Assembly (NCBI GenBank): GCA_008363075.1
Contig: RHKK01000008.1
Location: 1 to 51,892 of the forward strand
Direction: 5' to 3'
Length of the DNA stretch: 51,892 bases
Origin: Candidatus Uhrbacteria bacterium
GTDB lineage: Bacteria > Patescibacteriota > Patescibacteriia > 2-12-FULL-60-25
Shown here: one piece after another, positions 16,363-24,543 of the stretch
How positions within the stretch are numbered: the first letter of the stretch is position 1
Layout: each line of letters starts with the position of its first letter
Made by a program: the position numbers and the translations under genes
Notes under the pieces: generated by a model
Databases searched by the model: none
Seen by the model: the letters and a program-made list of their open reading frames with translations, nothing else
Told to the model about the DNA's origin: nothing

Positions 16363-16391
16363 ACCGTAACAAGGGGTCGGGACGGGGTCAA
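16363..16391 (-). promoter_or_regulatory. Promoter of the caspase-like gene
   Basis: -35 TTGACC (16386-16391), a 17-nt spacer and -10 TACGGT (16363-16368), read on the minus strand. Its -35 overlaps the U-tract of the upstream gene's terminator. Confidence 0.6.
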
Positions 16392-16420
16392 AAAAGGACG
16401 ACGTTCAGGGAACTTCGTCC
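16390..16420 (-). terminator. Terminator of the MazG-like gene, with the stop codon in its loop
   Basis: Minus strand: a GGACGA-A-GTT / AAC-G-TCGTCC stem (16396-16420, one mismatch) followed by TTTTTT. The TGA stop of the MazG-like gene (16405-16407) lies inside the hairpin, at the loop. Confidence 0.8.
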
Positions 16421-16716
16421 AGGATGATGCGGCCCTCAAAGCCGCCGCGCCGCTCGCGCTTCTCTCGCATCAGGGCGACGAGCGAGGCACGATGGTAGCC
16501 ATGATGCTCGATCAGCGCCTCGACGACCTCGAGCACGTCGGCGAGCTCCTCCATCGAGGGGTTCATCGCGAACTCCTCGCTCTCCTCCATGAGTTTGAGC
16601 GAGAGCTTCTCGGCGTACTCCCCGGCGTCCGCGACATGCGTCACGGCGGTGCCGCCCTCGGCTTCGATGATCTTGGGGATGCGATCCCGCACCAGCTTTC
16701 CGTACCTCTTTCCCAT
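16405..16716 (-). CDS. MazG-like / phosphoribosyl-ATP pyrophosphohydrolase-like protein
   Basis: A 103-residue all-alpha NTP-PPase-like protein. It begins KRYGKLVRDRIPKIIEAEG, a start shared by stand-alone MazG-like proteins, and carries the metal-binding pattern EESEEF...MEELADVLEVVEAL (EExxE...ExxD). It probably hydrolyses a nucleoside triphosphate or related compound to the monophosphate. GGAGGT (16722-16727, complement) lies 5 nt before the ATG. A promoter (16791-16819) and terminator enclose it as a single gene. A second, longer MazG-like protein is at 17778-18515. Confidence 0.75.
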   Translation of the reverse strand: MGKRYGKLVRDRIPKIIEAEGGTAVTHVADAGEYAEKLSLKLMEESEEFAMNPSMEELADVLEVVEALIEHHGYHRASLVALMREKRERRGGFEGRIILDEVP

Positions 16717-16790
16717 CGCCGACCTCCGGCTTTCAAAACCCCCGCCGCTTGCCCCGTCGGATGATGGGGGATCGGCAAGGAGCTCAAAAC

Positions 16791-16819
16791 GTCTTAACGC
16801 GGAAGAACGCCCCGTGCAA
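16791..16819 (-). promoter_or_regulatory. Promoter of the MazG-like gene
   Basis: -35 TTGCAC (16814-16819), a 17-nt spacer and -10 TAAGAC (16791-16796) on the minus strand. The resulting ~65-nt leader can pair CTTGCC with GGCAAG before the SD. Confidence 0.5.
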
Positions 16820-16821
16820 GA

Positions 16822-17331
16822 CTATCGCACGTTGACCGGAAACGTGTACGTCACGTCGTCGCTTCCGGACTGGCCGAAGCGCACCATCGCGTTCACTAGG
16901 ACCTTGCCGCTCACGCTCGCGGGAATCTTGAAATTGTATTTGCCGTTCCGGAAGCTCACCGGTAGGCGCAGACCGAGATCCGTACCGGAAGCATTCATCA
17001 TGCCGGCGGCAAACTCGAACACCTCTCCGCCGACCGTGAAATCCAATTGGCTCCCCCGCGTGACTTCCTTGAACGGCAACGAGGCTTCCATCACCAAAGC
17101 ATCCGGCGCGATCTTGTCGACGCACAACCCCTCATAGCAATAACTTCCCTCGACGCCGGGATACGTTTCATCTCCCACGGTCATCACGACCACCGGCGGA
17201 TGCCCGGGTTCGCTCGCGGGGACCTCGACGGTCGGCGCCGAGGGCGCGGACGGGACGGGCCTCGGCGCGGACGGCGCGCACCCGGCGCCGAGCAGAGCAA
17301 ATGCCGAAACGAGGATAAGAAGTCTTTTCAT
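16822..17331 (-). CDS. Lipoprotein, function unknown
   Basis: A 169-residue predicted lipoprotein: signal peptide MKRLLILVSAFALLGAGC with a lipobox (LGAGC), a Pro/Ser/Ala-rich spacer (~30 residues), then a ~115-residue beta-rich domain containing two Cys (YCYEGLCVDK) that may form a disulfide. No family recognised. TACAAT lies 9 nt upstream of the ATG with no SD, suggesting a leaderless message. A similar-sized lipoprotein lies at 36825-37256 with a different domain. Confidence 0.7.
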   Translation of the reverse strand: MKRLLILVSAFALLGAGCAPSAPRPVPSAPSAPTVEVPASEPGHPPVVVMTVGDETYPGVEGSYCYEGLCVDKIAPDALVMEASLPFKEVTRGSQLDFTVGGEVFEFAAGMMNASGTDLGLRLPVSFRNGKYNFKIPASVSGKVLVNAMVRFGQSGSDDVTYTFPVNVR

Positions 17332-17361
17332 ATGGAAAGCATTGTAACGAAACGCGAAAGT

Positions 17362-17781
17362 TTAACAATCGAAATATGCCTTTCCGGTTTTGTAAGCCTC
17401 AATGTACTCGGATTCAACGCCAAAAAGCGGACTTGGAAGATCTTCAAGATCGTACCAGGCCCAATCTTCACGCTTGTCGGGCTCCATGACACGCGGCTCC
17501 CCGCTTTTCCAATCTGCGACAATGCCGATGTCTACATAATGCTTTGGCGCATATTTTCGAAGATTGGAAACGCATAAAAACCGCACATTCGTAATCTCAA
17601 TACCAACCTCCTCCATCGTTTCGCGCATTGCACATTCCTCGAATGTTTCCAGATGCTCAAGATGTCCGCCCGGCCCGCAATACTCACCGTCTCCATGTGC
17701 ATTCTTACGTCTACCCATCAAGACTTTCCCGTCTTTGAAAATCAGGACACCGACACCGACGCGGGGATGAAGTTCGTTCAT
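17362..17781 (-). CDS. Nudix hydrolase
   Basis: A 139-residue Nudix protein. The 23-residue Nudix box runs from GGHLEHLETFEECAM to RETMEEVGIEI (residues ~39-64) with the metal-binding REXXEE intact. The N-terminus (RVGVGVLIFKDGKVLMGRRK) resembles MutT/NUDT15-like dGTP or dinucleotide hydrolases. Its start overlaps the MazG-zinc-ribbon gene by 4 nt (ATGA). It is the last gene of the secA-housecleaning operon. The preferred nucleotide cannot be read. Confidence 0.9.
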   Translation of the reverse strand: MNELHPRVGVGVLIFKDGKVLMGRRKNAHGDGEYCGPGGHLEHLETFEECAMRETMEEVGIEITNVRFLCVSNLRKYAPKHYVDIGIVADWKSGEPRVMEPDKREDWAWYDLEDLPSPLFGVESEYIEAYKTGKAYFDC

Positions 17782-18515
17782 AGCTGCACTCTGCCAAGAT
17801 CTTGCCCTTTGATCACCTTCTTTTCAACCGCTCCTTGGAACAACCGAAAGGCGGGACGCTTTTCGTCCGGATAGATGATCGGCACGCCAAGCAAAAACTC
17901 GCAGGAAGGACATGTGAGATTCTTGAGTTGCTTAAATGACCTTTTCTGCAGATCTTTCAAAGCTTCCGGTGCGGCAATCCGATCCAAATACATTCGCTTC
18001 AGGGATCCGGGGCCGTCTTTTTGATAGACCGCGAAAGGCTTATGACATTTTTCGCACAAGAGCAAAAGCCAACGCGAATGTCCGCCGCGTGTTTTGCGGT
18101 ATTTGTCGGAAATGAAAGTAAAGACTCCCTTCATACTTCTTTCTTCCGATGCGCTTTTTTTCTTCCAATACACACTCTCCGTCCCCGGTTCTTTGCCACC
18201 GTTATTTTTCATCAACCTCGCCGGATATTTCTTTTGTGCCAGCGCGAGTTTTTTGCGGATGATTTTTTCCGTATCCAATCCCAACAAAACCGACATTTCG
18301 AGAGAATAAATCAGCACATCCGCTAACTCTTTCTTGATCTCTTCGATTTTCGCTTTATCTTTCTTCACTTCATCAAGCGGAAGGTTCTCCCATTGAAAAA
18401 GCTCGAGCAATTCCGCGCCCTCGATCATGATCGACTTCGCGACATCCGCCGGGCGTAGTTTGTCCCAGCCACGATCACGAAGATGTTTGAGGATTTTTTG
18501 CTCAAGGGGTTTCAT
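17778..18515 (-). CDS. MazG-like NTP pyrophosphohydrolase fused to a zinc-ribbon domain
   Basis: A 245-residue two-part protein. Residues ~1-100 are a MazG/dCTPase-like all-alpha domain (PADVAKSIMIEGAELLELFQ, then EIKKELADVLIYSLEMSVLL, the EExxE...ExxD-like pattern). Residues ~125-245 hold a C-terminal domain with a zinc ribbon (CEKCHKPF ... LTCPSCEFLL) and basic stretches. The first half would hydrolyse non-canonical or surplus dNTPs. The zinc ribbon may bind nucleic acid or serve as an adaptor (inference). It lies 9 nt below the HAM1 gene and overlaps the Nudix gene after it. The fusion is unusual. Confidence 0.75.
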   Translation of the reverse strand: MKPLEQKILKHLRDRGWDKLRPADVAKSIMIEGAELLELFQWENLPLDEVKKDKAKIEEIKKELADVLIYSLEMSVLLGLDTEKIIRKKLALAQKKYPARLMKNNGGKEPGTESVYWKKKSASEERSMKGVFTFISDKYRKTRGGHSRWLLLLCEKCHKPFAVYQKDGPGSLKRMYLDRIAAPEALKDLQKRSFKQLKNLTCPSCEFLLGVPIIYPDEKRPAFRLFQGAVEKKVIKGQDLGRVQL

Positions 18516-18524
18516 GCCCGCAGT

Positions 18525-19061
18525 CTAATTCGACGCAAGATATTCCGCCAACTTCTCCGCCGCCATCCGCCTCGCGCTGATCTTGTTTTTCTCCTCCGGC
18601 CCCATCTCGGCATAGGTTTGGTCGTATCCATCAGGTTGGAATATAGGATCCCAAGCGAATCCTCGCTCCCCTCGCGGCGGAACGATTCGACCGTTGGCCA
18701 CGCCTTCGAAGAATTGGATGTCTCCGGCGCTTTTCGCATATCCGATCACGATCGTGACAGCCGCGCGATCATTCCCGAGCTTCGCGGCGAGTTCCGCCAA
18801 GCCGCGCGTACCGACGGTCTGCAAAAACCACTTGATGAACGGGCCGGGCAAACCGTTCAGGCACTCCATGGAAACCGACGTGTCTTCGACGATGAATTCT
18901 CCGTCATGATGTCGGCATGCCGCCTCGAGCTTCGCACGGATGATGGCGTGTGGATCGATCTCTTGAATTTCAGGTAAATCAATATCAAGCCGCTCGATCT
19001 CCGGCAGGATCGCTTTCATCTCATTGAATTTTTTCTCGTTTCCGGTGATGAAGTAGATCAT
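18525..19061 (-). CDS. rdgB: Non-canonical purine NTP pyrophosphatase (HAM1/RdgB family)
   Basis: A 178-residue Ham1-fold enzyme that hydrolyses ITP, dITP and XTP to monophosphates, keeping deaminated purines out of DNA and RNA. Motifs: the N-terminal [13 protein letters not shown] (family S/TxNxxK), [18 protein letters not shown] (metal and substrate loop), and a [20 protein letters not shown] block followed by the S-R-x-A-like [12 protein letters not shown]. The D-T-S in place of the usual D-S/D-D-S is minor. It sits between VOC and MazG-zinc ribbon in a tight operon. Confidence 0.88.
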   Translation of the reverse strand: MIYFITGNEKKFNEMKAILPEIERLDIDLPEIQEIDPHAIIRAKLEAACRHHDGEFIVEDTSVSMECLNGLPGPFIKWFLQTVGTRGLAELAAKLGNDRAAVTIVIGYAKSAGDIQFFEGVANGRIVPPRGERGFAWDPIFQPDGYDQTYAEMGPEEKNKISARRMAAEKLAEYLASN

Positions 19062-19064
19062 AGA

Positions 19065-19448
19065 TCAATGATCATACCTCGGACTTCCACCGAACTTGGT
19101 CAAATCGATGATCGGAATCTCATTCCCGTCCGGATCGGCAACAATAGCGTACTTCCCAGATCTGACTTCAATCGGCTGCAAAATAACATGAAAGCCGGAT
19201 TGCTGAAAATCTTTACAAAAGCGTTCAACATTTTCTACAAGATAGCTGTAATCGAATTTCGGCAGTTCCGGATTTACATGAACCACGATCTCGGAATCAC
19301 TTTTCTCGAACGCAAAACCGATCATTTTCGCATCCTCATCTTCCCAGACCTTTTTCAGTCCGAGGGCCTTCGTATAAAACGCTTCAGCTCGCCTGAGATC
19401 TGAGACTTGATACATGATGTTGTCGATCTTCAGGAGCTTGTTCATCAT
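19065..19448 (-). CDS. VOC (glyoxalase/bleomycin resistance-like) family protein
   Basis: A 127-residue protein with the paired beta-alpha-beta-beta-beta modules of the vicinal oxygen chelate fold: IMYQVSDLRRAEAFYTKALG at the start and YAIVADPDGNEIPIID near the end, with a candidate metal ligand Glu in GNEIPI. The reaction is unknown. It overlaps the preceding Nudix gene by 4 nt (ATGA) and ends 3 nt before the HAM1 gene, so it is part of the same operon. Confidence 0.8.
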   Translation of the reverse strand: MMNKLLKIDNIMYQVSDLRRAEAFYTKALGLKKVWEDEDAKMIGFAFEKSDSEIVVHVNPELPKFDYSYLVENVERFCKDFQQSGFHVILQPIEVRSGKYAIVADPDGNEIPIIDLTKFGGSPRYDH

Positions 19449-19882
19449 AGTGAGTCCAAATACCCATTCACCAACTCCAACGTCCCATTCGTGAAATACG
19501 TTTCGGCCGTTTCGTGAGTCACGTTGAGCCAGGCATACCCCTCATGCTCGGAGCTTACTTGAACCGTTTCAATATTCTCTTTCAATCTTCCGACAAATGC
19601 AATGTAAAAAATCCGTTGCTTGTCCGTATCCCACGTCTGATGTCGTCCAAGCGCCACCGGCCGATGTTCCAGCTCCACTTCCAAACCACCGGTTTCTTCT
19701 TTGATTTCGCGTTGCAGGATTTCGGCGAGAGGCATCTCAAACTCATCGACTTCTATGCGTCCTCCGGGAATATCATAATATCCTTCCAGCGCTCCCCCGA
19801 TTTTCCCGTTCAATCCCAAAACTTTTCCGTCGGGCCGGACGATGATCGCCTTCAAGGAAACATGGTATTTCTCTTTGGCCAT
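19445..19882 (-). CDS. Nudix hydrolase
   Basis: A 145-residue Nudix hydrolase starting MAKEKYHVSLKAIIV. The box runs from GGRIEVDEFEMPLAEIL to REIKEETGGLEVE with metal-binding Glu residues intact. ATG 19882 begins 2 nt after the secA stop codon (TAG-GT-ATG), so translation is coupled to secA. It is the first of five genes that follow secA. The substrate is probably a nucleotide derivative, otherwise unspecified. Confidence 0.88.
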   Translation of the reverse strand: MAKEKYHVSLKAIIVRPDGKVLGLNGKIGGALEGYYDIPGGRIEVDEFEMPLAEILQREIKEETGGLEVELEHRPVALGRHQTWDTDKQRIFYIAFVGRLKENIETVQVSSEHEGYAWLNVTHETAETYFTNGTLELVNGYLDSL

Positions 19883-19884
19883 AC

Positions 19885-22620
19885 CTACACCACCGCCCCG
19901 TGGCACTTCTTGAACTTCTTGCCGCTTCCGCACGGACACGGATCATTGCGTCCGACGTCTTTGAACTTCGGATCGGTTTCGAGTGTGCGTGAAGTGCCGG
20001 GCACATCGTCGGACGTTTTCGCCGCGCCGGACAACTGAACGGGTTGCGCGAGCGGTTGCATCTGACGCAATTCGCGCTCGGCATCCTGCTTGGTTATCTG
20101 TACTTTGAAAATCATGTGCGCAACGCGCTGGTTGAGCGTCGTGAGCAGGTTCTGGAAGAGCCGGTACGCCTCGCGCTTGTACTCGACGAGCGGATCGCGC
20201 TGGCCATAGCCCTGCAGCCCTACGCCATGGCGGAGGTAGTCGATGGCTTCAAGGTGGCTAATCCACAAATCGTCGATCGAGCGCAGCGCGACGACTTTTT
20301 CGATCTCCATCTGCAGCGCCACGTCGCCGAGGACGTCGGCGAGCATGTCATACGCCTCGCGCACGAGCTTCATGATCGCCTCGATGATCGCCGTCCGACG
20401 CGCGACGAAGTCGTCCTGGTCCTCGACTCTTGCAAGCTCGGCCTCGATCGAGGCTTTCACGTCGAATCCGGACGGCAGGATCGCGCGCGCGCCGTCCTCG
20501 ATCTTCGTCATGTCCCATGCGCGGTCGTCCTCGGCCGACGTGTGGAACGAGACGAGCTGCTCGACTTCCGACTCGATCATCTCGAGGATGATCGGCTCAA
20601 GCGGGCTTTTCCTCTCCTCCGTCGCCTTGGTCGCGGCATGCAGGATGTCGCGGCGCTTTTTATAGATGACCGTGCGGTGTTTGTTGATGACGTCGTCGTA
20701 CTCGAGCAGGTGTTTACGAATGTCGAAGTTATGGCCTTCCACCTTGCGCTGCGCGGCCTCGAGCTGCTTGGTGAGCATCTTGTTCTCGATCGGTTCGTCA
20801 TCCGGAATCTTGAGACTTTCCATGAGATTCTTCACGCGCTCGGAACGCTTGCCGAAAATGCGCATCAAATCGTCCTCCATCGAGAGATAGAATTGCGTGG
20901 AACCCGGATCGCCCTGACGACCCGCGCGGCCGCGCAACTGGTTGTCGATACGGCGCGATTCGTGGCGTTCGGTGCCGAGTACGTGCAACCCCCCGAGCGC
21001 GCGGATCTCGTCCGCGGCGCCGGCCTCCGGCGGATTGCCGCCGAGGATGATGTCCACGCCGCGCCCCGCCATGTTCGTCGCGACGGTGACCGCGCCCTTG
21101 CGGCCCGCCTGTGCGATGAACTCGGCCTCCTTCTCGTGGTTCTTCGCGTTCAGGACATTATGCGGCACGCCGGCCTGGCGGAGCATCTCGGACAATAATT
21201 CATTCTTTTCGATGGAGACCGTGCCGACTAGCACCGGCTGGCCTTTCTCGTGGCGCTCCTTGATTTCGCGCACGACCGCCTTGAACTTGCCGACCTGGTT
21301 CTTGTACACGCGGTCGGACAGATCCTGGCGCCGGTTCGGGCGGTTCGTCGGAATCGAAAGGACCTCCAGCTTGTAGATCTTGTGGAACTCCTCGGCTTCC
21401 GTAACGGCCGTACCGGTCATGCCGGCGAGCTTTTCGTACAGGCGGAAGTAGTTCTGGAACGTGACGGTCGCGAGCGTGACAGACTCGCGCTGGATCGGCA
21501 CGCGCTCCTTGGCCTCGATCGCCTGGTGCAGGCCCTCCGAGTAGCGACGGCCTTGCATCATACGACCCGTGAACTCGTCCACGATGATCACTTCTCCGTC
21601 GCGCACCACGTACTCGCGGTCCTTGTGGTACAGCGCCATCGCGCGCAAGGCCTGCTCGATGTGATGGACGGTCTTGATGCCGCCCTGGATATACAAATTC
21701 TCCACGCCGAGCCACTGCTCGAGCTTGGAGATGCCCGATTCGGTGAGCGTCGAAGTACGCAGTTTCTCGTCCACCTTGTAGTCCTCTTCCTTCACGAGAT
21801 TCGCGACGAGCTCGGCGTATTTGTAATACGCGTCGGTCGCCTCGGCCGCCGGCGCGCTGATGATAAGCGGCGTGCGCGCTTCGTCGATGAGGATCGAGTC
21901 CACTTCGTCCACGACGGCGTAATGCAGCTCTCGCTGTACCATCTCTTCCGGCCGCGTGACCATGTTGTCGCGCAGGTAATCGAATCCGAACTCGTTGTTG
22001 GTGCCATAGGTGATGTCGGCCGCATACGCCTCGCGACGCGAGACGGGGCGCAGGTAATCCATGTCCACGCGGAAGGAGCCCGTCGCATCGCGCTCCGGGT
22101 CGTGTTCTGGTTCGTTCTTGAATGTCGGATCGTAGATGAAGCTGCCGGCATGCTGGATGCAGCCGACCGTCAACCCGAGCGCGTGATACACCTGCCCCAT
22201 CCAGATCGCGTCGCGTCGCGCAAGGTAGTCGTTCACCGTGACGACATGCACGCCCTTGCCCGTCAACGCGTTGAGATACACCGGCGCCGTGGCCGTCAGC
22301 GTTTTCCCTTCACCCGTGCGCATTTCCGCGATCATGCCGCGGTGCAACGCGATCCCGCCGACGAGTTGCACGTCGTACTGGCGTTGCTTGAGCACGCGCT
22401 TCGAAACTTCGCGCACGACCGCGAACGCCTCTTCCAGCATCGCGTCCGTCGGTTCGCCTTGCGCGAGACGCTCTCGAAACGCCACCGTCTTCTCTTTCAG
22501 GGCCTCGTCGGAGAGGTCCTTCACGGACGGTTCCAGCGCCGTGATCCGGTCCGCGACGGAGCGAATCTTGGCCACTTCTCGTGCGTTCGGATCGCCGAAC
22601 AGCTTGGTCACCCAGGACAT
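19885..22620 (-). CDS. secA: Preprotein translocase ATPase SecA
   Basis: A 911-residue SecA, the ATPase that drives proteins through SecYEG. Walker A is [16 protein letters not shown], followed by LARRDA and the DEAD-box-like [19 protein letters not shown]. The helicase-like second half has [12 protein letters not shown] and [10 protein letters not shown]. The C-terminal SEC-C zinc motif is present ([15 protein letters not shown]). Length is full. ATG 22620 is chosen because TAAAGT lies 10 nt upstream and no SD exists. It heads the operon Nudix-VOC-HAM1-MazG/Zn-Nudix, an unusual neighbourhood. Confidence 0.97.
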   Translation of the reverse strand: MSWVTKLFGDPNAREVAKIRSVADRITALEPSVKDLSDEALKEKTVAFRERLAQGEPTDAMLEEAFAVVREVSKRVLKQRQYDVQLVGGIALHRGMIAEMRTGEGKTLTATAPVYLNALTGKGVHVVTVNDYLARRDAIWMGQVYHALGLTVGCIQHAGSFIYDPTFKNEPEHDPERDATGSFRVDMDYLRPVSRREAYAADITYGTNNEFGFDYLRDNMVTRPEEMVQRELHYAVVDEVDSILIDEARTPLIISAPAAEATDAYYKYAELVANLVKEEDYKVDEKLRTSTLTESGISKLEQWLGVENLYIQGGIKTVHHIEQALRAMALYHKDREYVVRDGEVIIVDEFTGRMMQGRRYSEGLHQAIEAKERVPIQRESVTLATVTFQNYFRLYEKLAGMTGTAVTEAEEFHKIYKLEVLSIPTNRPNRRQDLSDRVYKNQVGKFKAVVREIKERHEKGQPVLVGTVSIEKNELLSEMLRQAGVPHNVLNAKNHEKEAEFIAQAGRKGAVTVATNMAGRGVDIILGGNPPEAGAADEIRALGGLHVLGTERHESRRIDNQLRGRAGRQGDPGSTQFYLSMEDDLMRIFGKRSERVKNLMESLKIPDDEPIENKMLTKQLEAAQRKVEGHNFDIRKHLLEYDDVINKHRTVIYKKRRDILHAATKATEERKSPLEPIILEMIESEVEQLVSFHTSAEDDRAWDMTKIEDGARAILPSGFDVKASIEAELARVEDQDDFVARRTAIIEAIMKLVREAYDMLADVLGDVALQMEIEKVVALRSIDDLWISHLEAIDYLRHGVGLQGYGQRDPLVEYKREAYRLFQNLLTTLNQRVAHMIFKVQITKQDAERELRQMQPLAQPVQLSGAAKTSDDVPGTSRTLETDPKFKDVGRNDPCPCGSGKKFKKCHGAVV

Positions 22621-22662
22621 AGTCCGGGTGACTTTACGCGAAGATGCGGGAAAAAACAAGCT

Positions 22663-22983
22663 TTATTCCCCTGCCTTTGAGCGCTCATCTTGGCGCTTTT
22701 TCCAGTCACTCAACTCGACGCGCAAGTGATCCTTCACCTTGTCGATGGCCTTGTACAAATCCTCCGCGTCCTTTTCGACGCGCATCACCTCTCCCCCGAT
22801 CTGCACGACGGCCTTGCACTCGAACACGTTGCCTTTGTGATGATGGCCGGCCGCACGCCCGACCTCCACGTCCATATGTCGGATCGAATCGAGATATTTT
22901 TCGAGAGACGACATTTTTTCTTCGGTATATTGTTTGATGGCCGGCGTCAATTCCATGTCATGGGCTCGGATGTTGATGGTCAT
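22663..22983 (-). CDS. hpf: Ribosome hibernation-promoting factor, short form
   Basis: A 106-residue HPF/RaiA protein that binds the 30S decoding region to silence or dimerise ribosomes. It starts MTINIRAHDMELTPAIKQYT and has the conserved ...EKMSSLEKYLDSIRHMDVEV... and ...AEDLYKAIDKVKDHL pattern; the C-terminal extension of long HPF is absent. ATG 22983 is preferred because TACAGT lies 9 nt upstream. The upstream 30 bp contains a TTTGCG simple repeat. It lies 43 bp upstream of secA on the same strand. Confidence 0.92.
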   Translation of the reverse strand: MTINIRAHDMELTPAIKQYTEEKMSSLEKYLDSIRHMDVEVGRAAGHHHKGNVFECKAVVQIGGEVMRVEKDAEDLYKAIDKVKDHLRVELSDWKKRQDERSKAGE

Positions 22984-23040
22984 ACGTTGCACACTGTAAA
23001 CCGCAAAACGCAAAACGCAAAGGCGACCCTTCACCGCCAC

Positions 23041-23160
23041 CTGTGGATGAATGTTCGCCTAATCTAAGCCTCGTTTTTTCCGTTCCGGCTGTTTCAAGCT
23101 TCAAGAGTCACCCTCCATGATATAATATTTACGCTTTATAATTTTTTCTCTCTTTCTCCT
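23041..23160. promoter_or_regulatory. Divergent intergenic region, hpf / DUF378 gene
   Basis: The right side, toward the + strand gene, is AT-rich with TATAAT twice (within ATGATATAATATT and TTTATAATTTT), followed by a pyrimidine-rich leader before ATG 23161. The left side carries signals toward hpf. No gene visible. Confidence 0.5.
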
Positions 23161-23397
23161 ATGATGATGGGCAAAATGTGCGGCGGCCACATGGTCGCAT
23201 GGATCCTCCTCTTGGTCGGCGGCCTGAACTGGGGCCTCGTCGGCATCGGCGGTTTCGCCGGCGCAAACTGGAACGTCGTGAACCTCCTGCTCGGCGCCTG
23301 GCCGCAGGTCGAATGGATCGTGTACATCCTGGTCGGCGTTTCGGCCGTGATGATGCTCTTCAAGGACAAGTGCAAGATGTGCATGGCCGCGAAGTAA
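23161..23397 (+). CDS. DUF378 family small membrane protein
   Basis: A 78-residue protein with two helices (WILLLVGGLNWGLVGIGGF and EWIVYILVGVSAVMMLFKD) and the LNWGLVG signature of DUF378. Cys pairs at both ends (MCGGH and CKMCMAAK) could bind metal or form disulfides. Family function is unknown. There are two candidate ATGs in tandem at the start. A strong terminator follows at once. Confidence 0.85.
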   Translation: MMMGKMCGGHMVAWILLLVGGLNWGLVGIGGFAGANWNVVNLLLGAWPQVEWIVYILVGVSAVMMLFKDKCKMCMAAK

Positions 23398-23417
23398 TTC
23401 GCGACACCACGTATAAG

Positions 23418-23445
23418 ACAAAACCCGCGAACGCGGGTTTTGTCG
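23418..23445 (+). terminator. Terminator of the DUF378 gene
   Basis: Perfect 12-bp stem ACAAAACCCGCG-AA-CGCGGGTTTTGT (23418-23443). Its distal arm supplies a T-tract, and it runs directly into REP arm 2. Confidence 0.85.
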
Positions 23446-23469
23446 TTGCGAGCGGAGCGAAGCAATCTC
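23441..23469. repeat. REP-like single arm, copy 2
   Basis: A solitary short-type arm, TGTCGTTGCGAGCGGAGCG then AAGCAATCTC, abutting the DUF378 terminator without a matching right arm nearby. Confidence 0.8.
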
Positions 23470-23533
23470 AGAACCTGCCTTGTATCGAATACAATGAATC
23501 CCCACCATGTGGCGCGAGTTTTTGAAACGAAGA

Positions 23534-23566
23534 AGAGCCCGATTCGCAGAACGCGATTCGGGCTCT
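23534..23566 (-). terminator. Terminator of the coiled-coil membrane protein gene
   Basis: A 14-bp stem AGAGCCCGATTCGC / GCGATTCGGGCTCT with one mismatch. On the minus strand it is followed by the T-rich TCTTCGTTTC. Confidence 0.75.
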
Positions 23567-23594
23567 CCAGGAAATGTGGCGCAGTGCTCGCGGC

Positions 23595-24266
23595 TCACGG
23601 GTTCGGGCAGGTACCCTCGGGACCCAGGAGCTCGTTCTCGCGACAAGTCGCGCCGTATTCGTCGACCACGATGCGGTCGGCGTTCACGGTCTGAACGGAT
23701 CCGTGAGCGCAGAGGATCTCGAGCGTGGAGATCCGTCCGTCGAGCCTCGCGGCCGTGAGGCGCATGTCTTCGACGGATCGCTGACACGTACGCAGCTGCG
23801 AGCGCGTCATGAGGCCGTCCATCCTGCACCGGAACCCGCGGCTCTCCGCGAGGACGAGCTCGGCGCGCAGGTCGGCGTTCTCCGCCATGAGCGCGTCGTT
23901 CTCCATCGTGAGACCGGCGCGCTCGATGGCGAGGCGGTCGTAGGCCGCCTGGAGCTCCGCGTTGCGCGTCTCCAGAACGCCCACCGACTCGAAGTGGTAG
24001 ACGAAGAGACCGAGGCAGAACAGGGCCGCGGCGCCGATCCCGGTCCAGGTGTACGAGCGCTGAAGCCGGAGCGCATTGTCCTTCTTCTCCAGCTCGGAGC
24101 TGTAGTCGTCGAGCTGCTCTTCCAAGCAGTCGACTTCCCACTTGAGACCCTTGATCCTCCACCCCGCGTTCTTGCGCAGGCGGCGGAGGCTCTCCTCCCG
24201 ATCGTAGGCCGCCTTGTGCGGGTTCTTGGCCTGGTTGCGGTAGGCTCCCTGATTCTGCGTCTGCAT
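23595..24266 (-). CDS. Coiled-coil single-pass membrane protein, function unknown
   Basis: A 223-residue protein: a basic N-terminal ~35 residues, a first coiled coil (GLKWEVDCLEEQLDDYSSEL, ~39-65), one transmembrane helix (TGIGAAALFCLGLFVYHF, ~75-92), a second coiled coil (~95-150) and a small C-terminal domain with four Cys (FRCRM, RTCQRS, ILCAHG, ATCRENE) likely to form disulfides outside the cell. No family known. It stands alone with a near-consensus promoter, a palindromic leader and its own terminator, so it is probably well expressed or tightly controlled. SD is weak (GAAAGG). Confidence 0.65.
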   Translation of the reverse strand: MQTQNQGAYRNQAKNPHKAAYDREESLRRLRKNAGWRIKGLKWEVDCLEEQLDDYSSELEKKDNALRLQRSYTWTGIGAAALFCLGLFVYHFESVGVLETRNAELQAAYDRLAIERAGLTMENDALMAENADLRAELVLAESRGFRCRMDGLMTRSQLRTCQRSVEDMRLTAARLDGRISTLEILCAHGSVQTVNADRIVVDEYGATCRENELLGPEGTCPNP

Positions 24267-24284
24267 GGTCCGACTAGCCTTTCT

Positions 24285-24301
24285 GTCGAGCTCAGCTCGA
24301 C
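24285..24301. promoter_or_regulatory. Perfect palindrome in the leader of the coiled-coil gene
   Basis: GTCGAGCT-C-AGCTCGAC, 8 bp on each side of one base, between the predicted start site and the ATG. It could be a repressor operator or an mRNA hairpin. Confidence 0.6.
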
Positions 24302-24339
24302 GAAATTTGTTTGTAGAGACGGTACGAATTTAATAAAAT

Positions 24340-24368
24340 AATATAGCACAAAAATATGCTTTTGTCAA
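24340..24368 (-). promoter_or_regulatory. Near-consensus sigma70 promoter of the coiled-coil gene
   Basis: -35 TTGACA (24363-24368), a 17-nt AT-rich spacer and -10 TATATT (24340-24345) on the minus strand. This is the best promoter match in the window. Confidence 0.8.
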
Positions 24369-24433
24369 TAAATCTAACCTCTAAGATTAGCCAAATCCGC
24401 TAAAATAAGCCGCCTCCCGGAGCCCATAATTGC

Positions 24434-24510
24434 GTCGTTGCGAACAAAGCGAAGCAATCTCAAAACCCGTCTAATGGGATTGCTTCGTCGCTGCGCTCCT
24501 CGCAACGACA
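24434..24510. repeat. REP-like inverted-repeat element, copy 3
   Basis: Left short arm GTCGTTGCGAACAAAGCG...CAATCTC, loop AAAACCCGTCTAAT, and a right long arm GGGATTGCTTCG...CGCAACGACA. The loop is identical to that of copy 6. Confidence 0.9.
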
Positions 24511-24543
24511 AAACAAATGCATCCTCTGACCTGAACTCCCTTC

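Noticed and set aside
15386-16372. N-terminal extension of PgeF to about 563 residues
   Set aside because: It would be antisense-frame translation across the caspase gene and through its terminator. The family start is at 15385.
23101-24162. A ~350-codon minus-strand frame across the DUF378 gene and coiled-coil gene
   Set aside because: Arg-rich product crossing two terminators and a REP arm; the two real genes explain the region.
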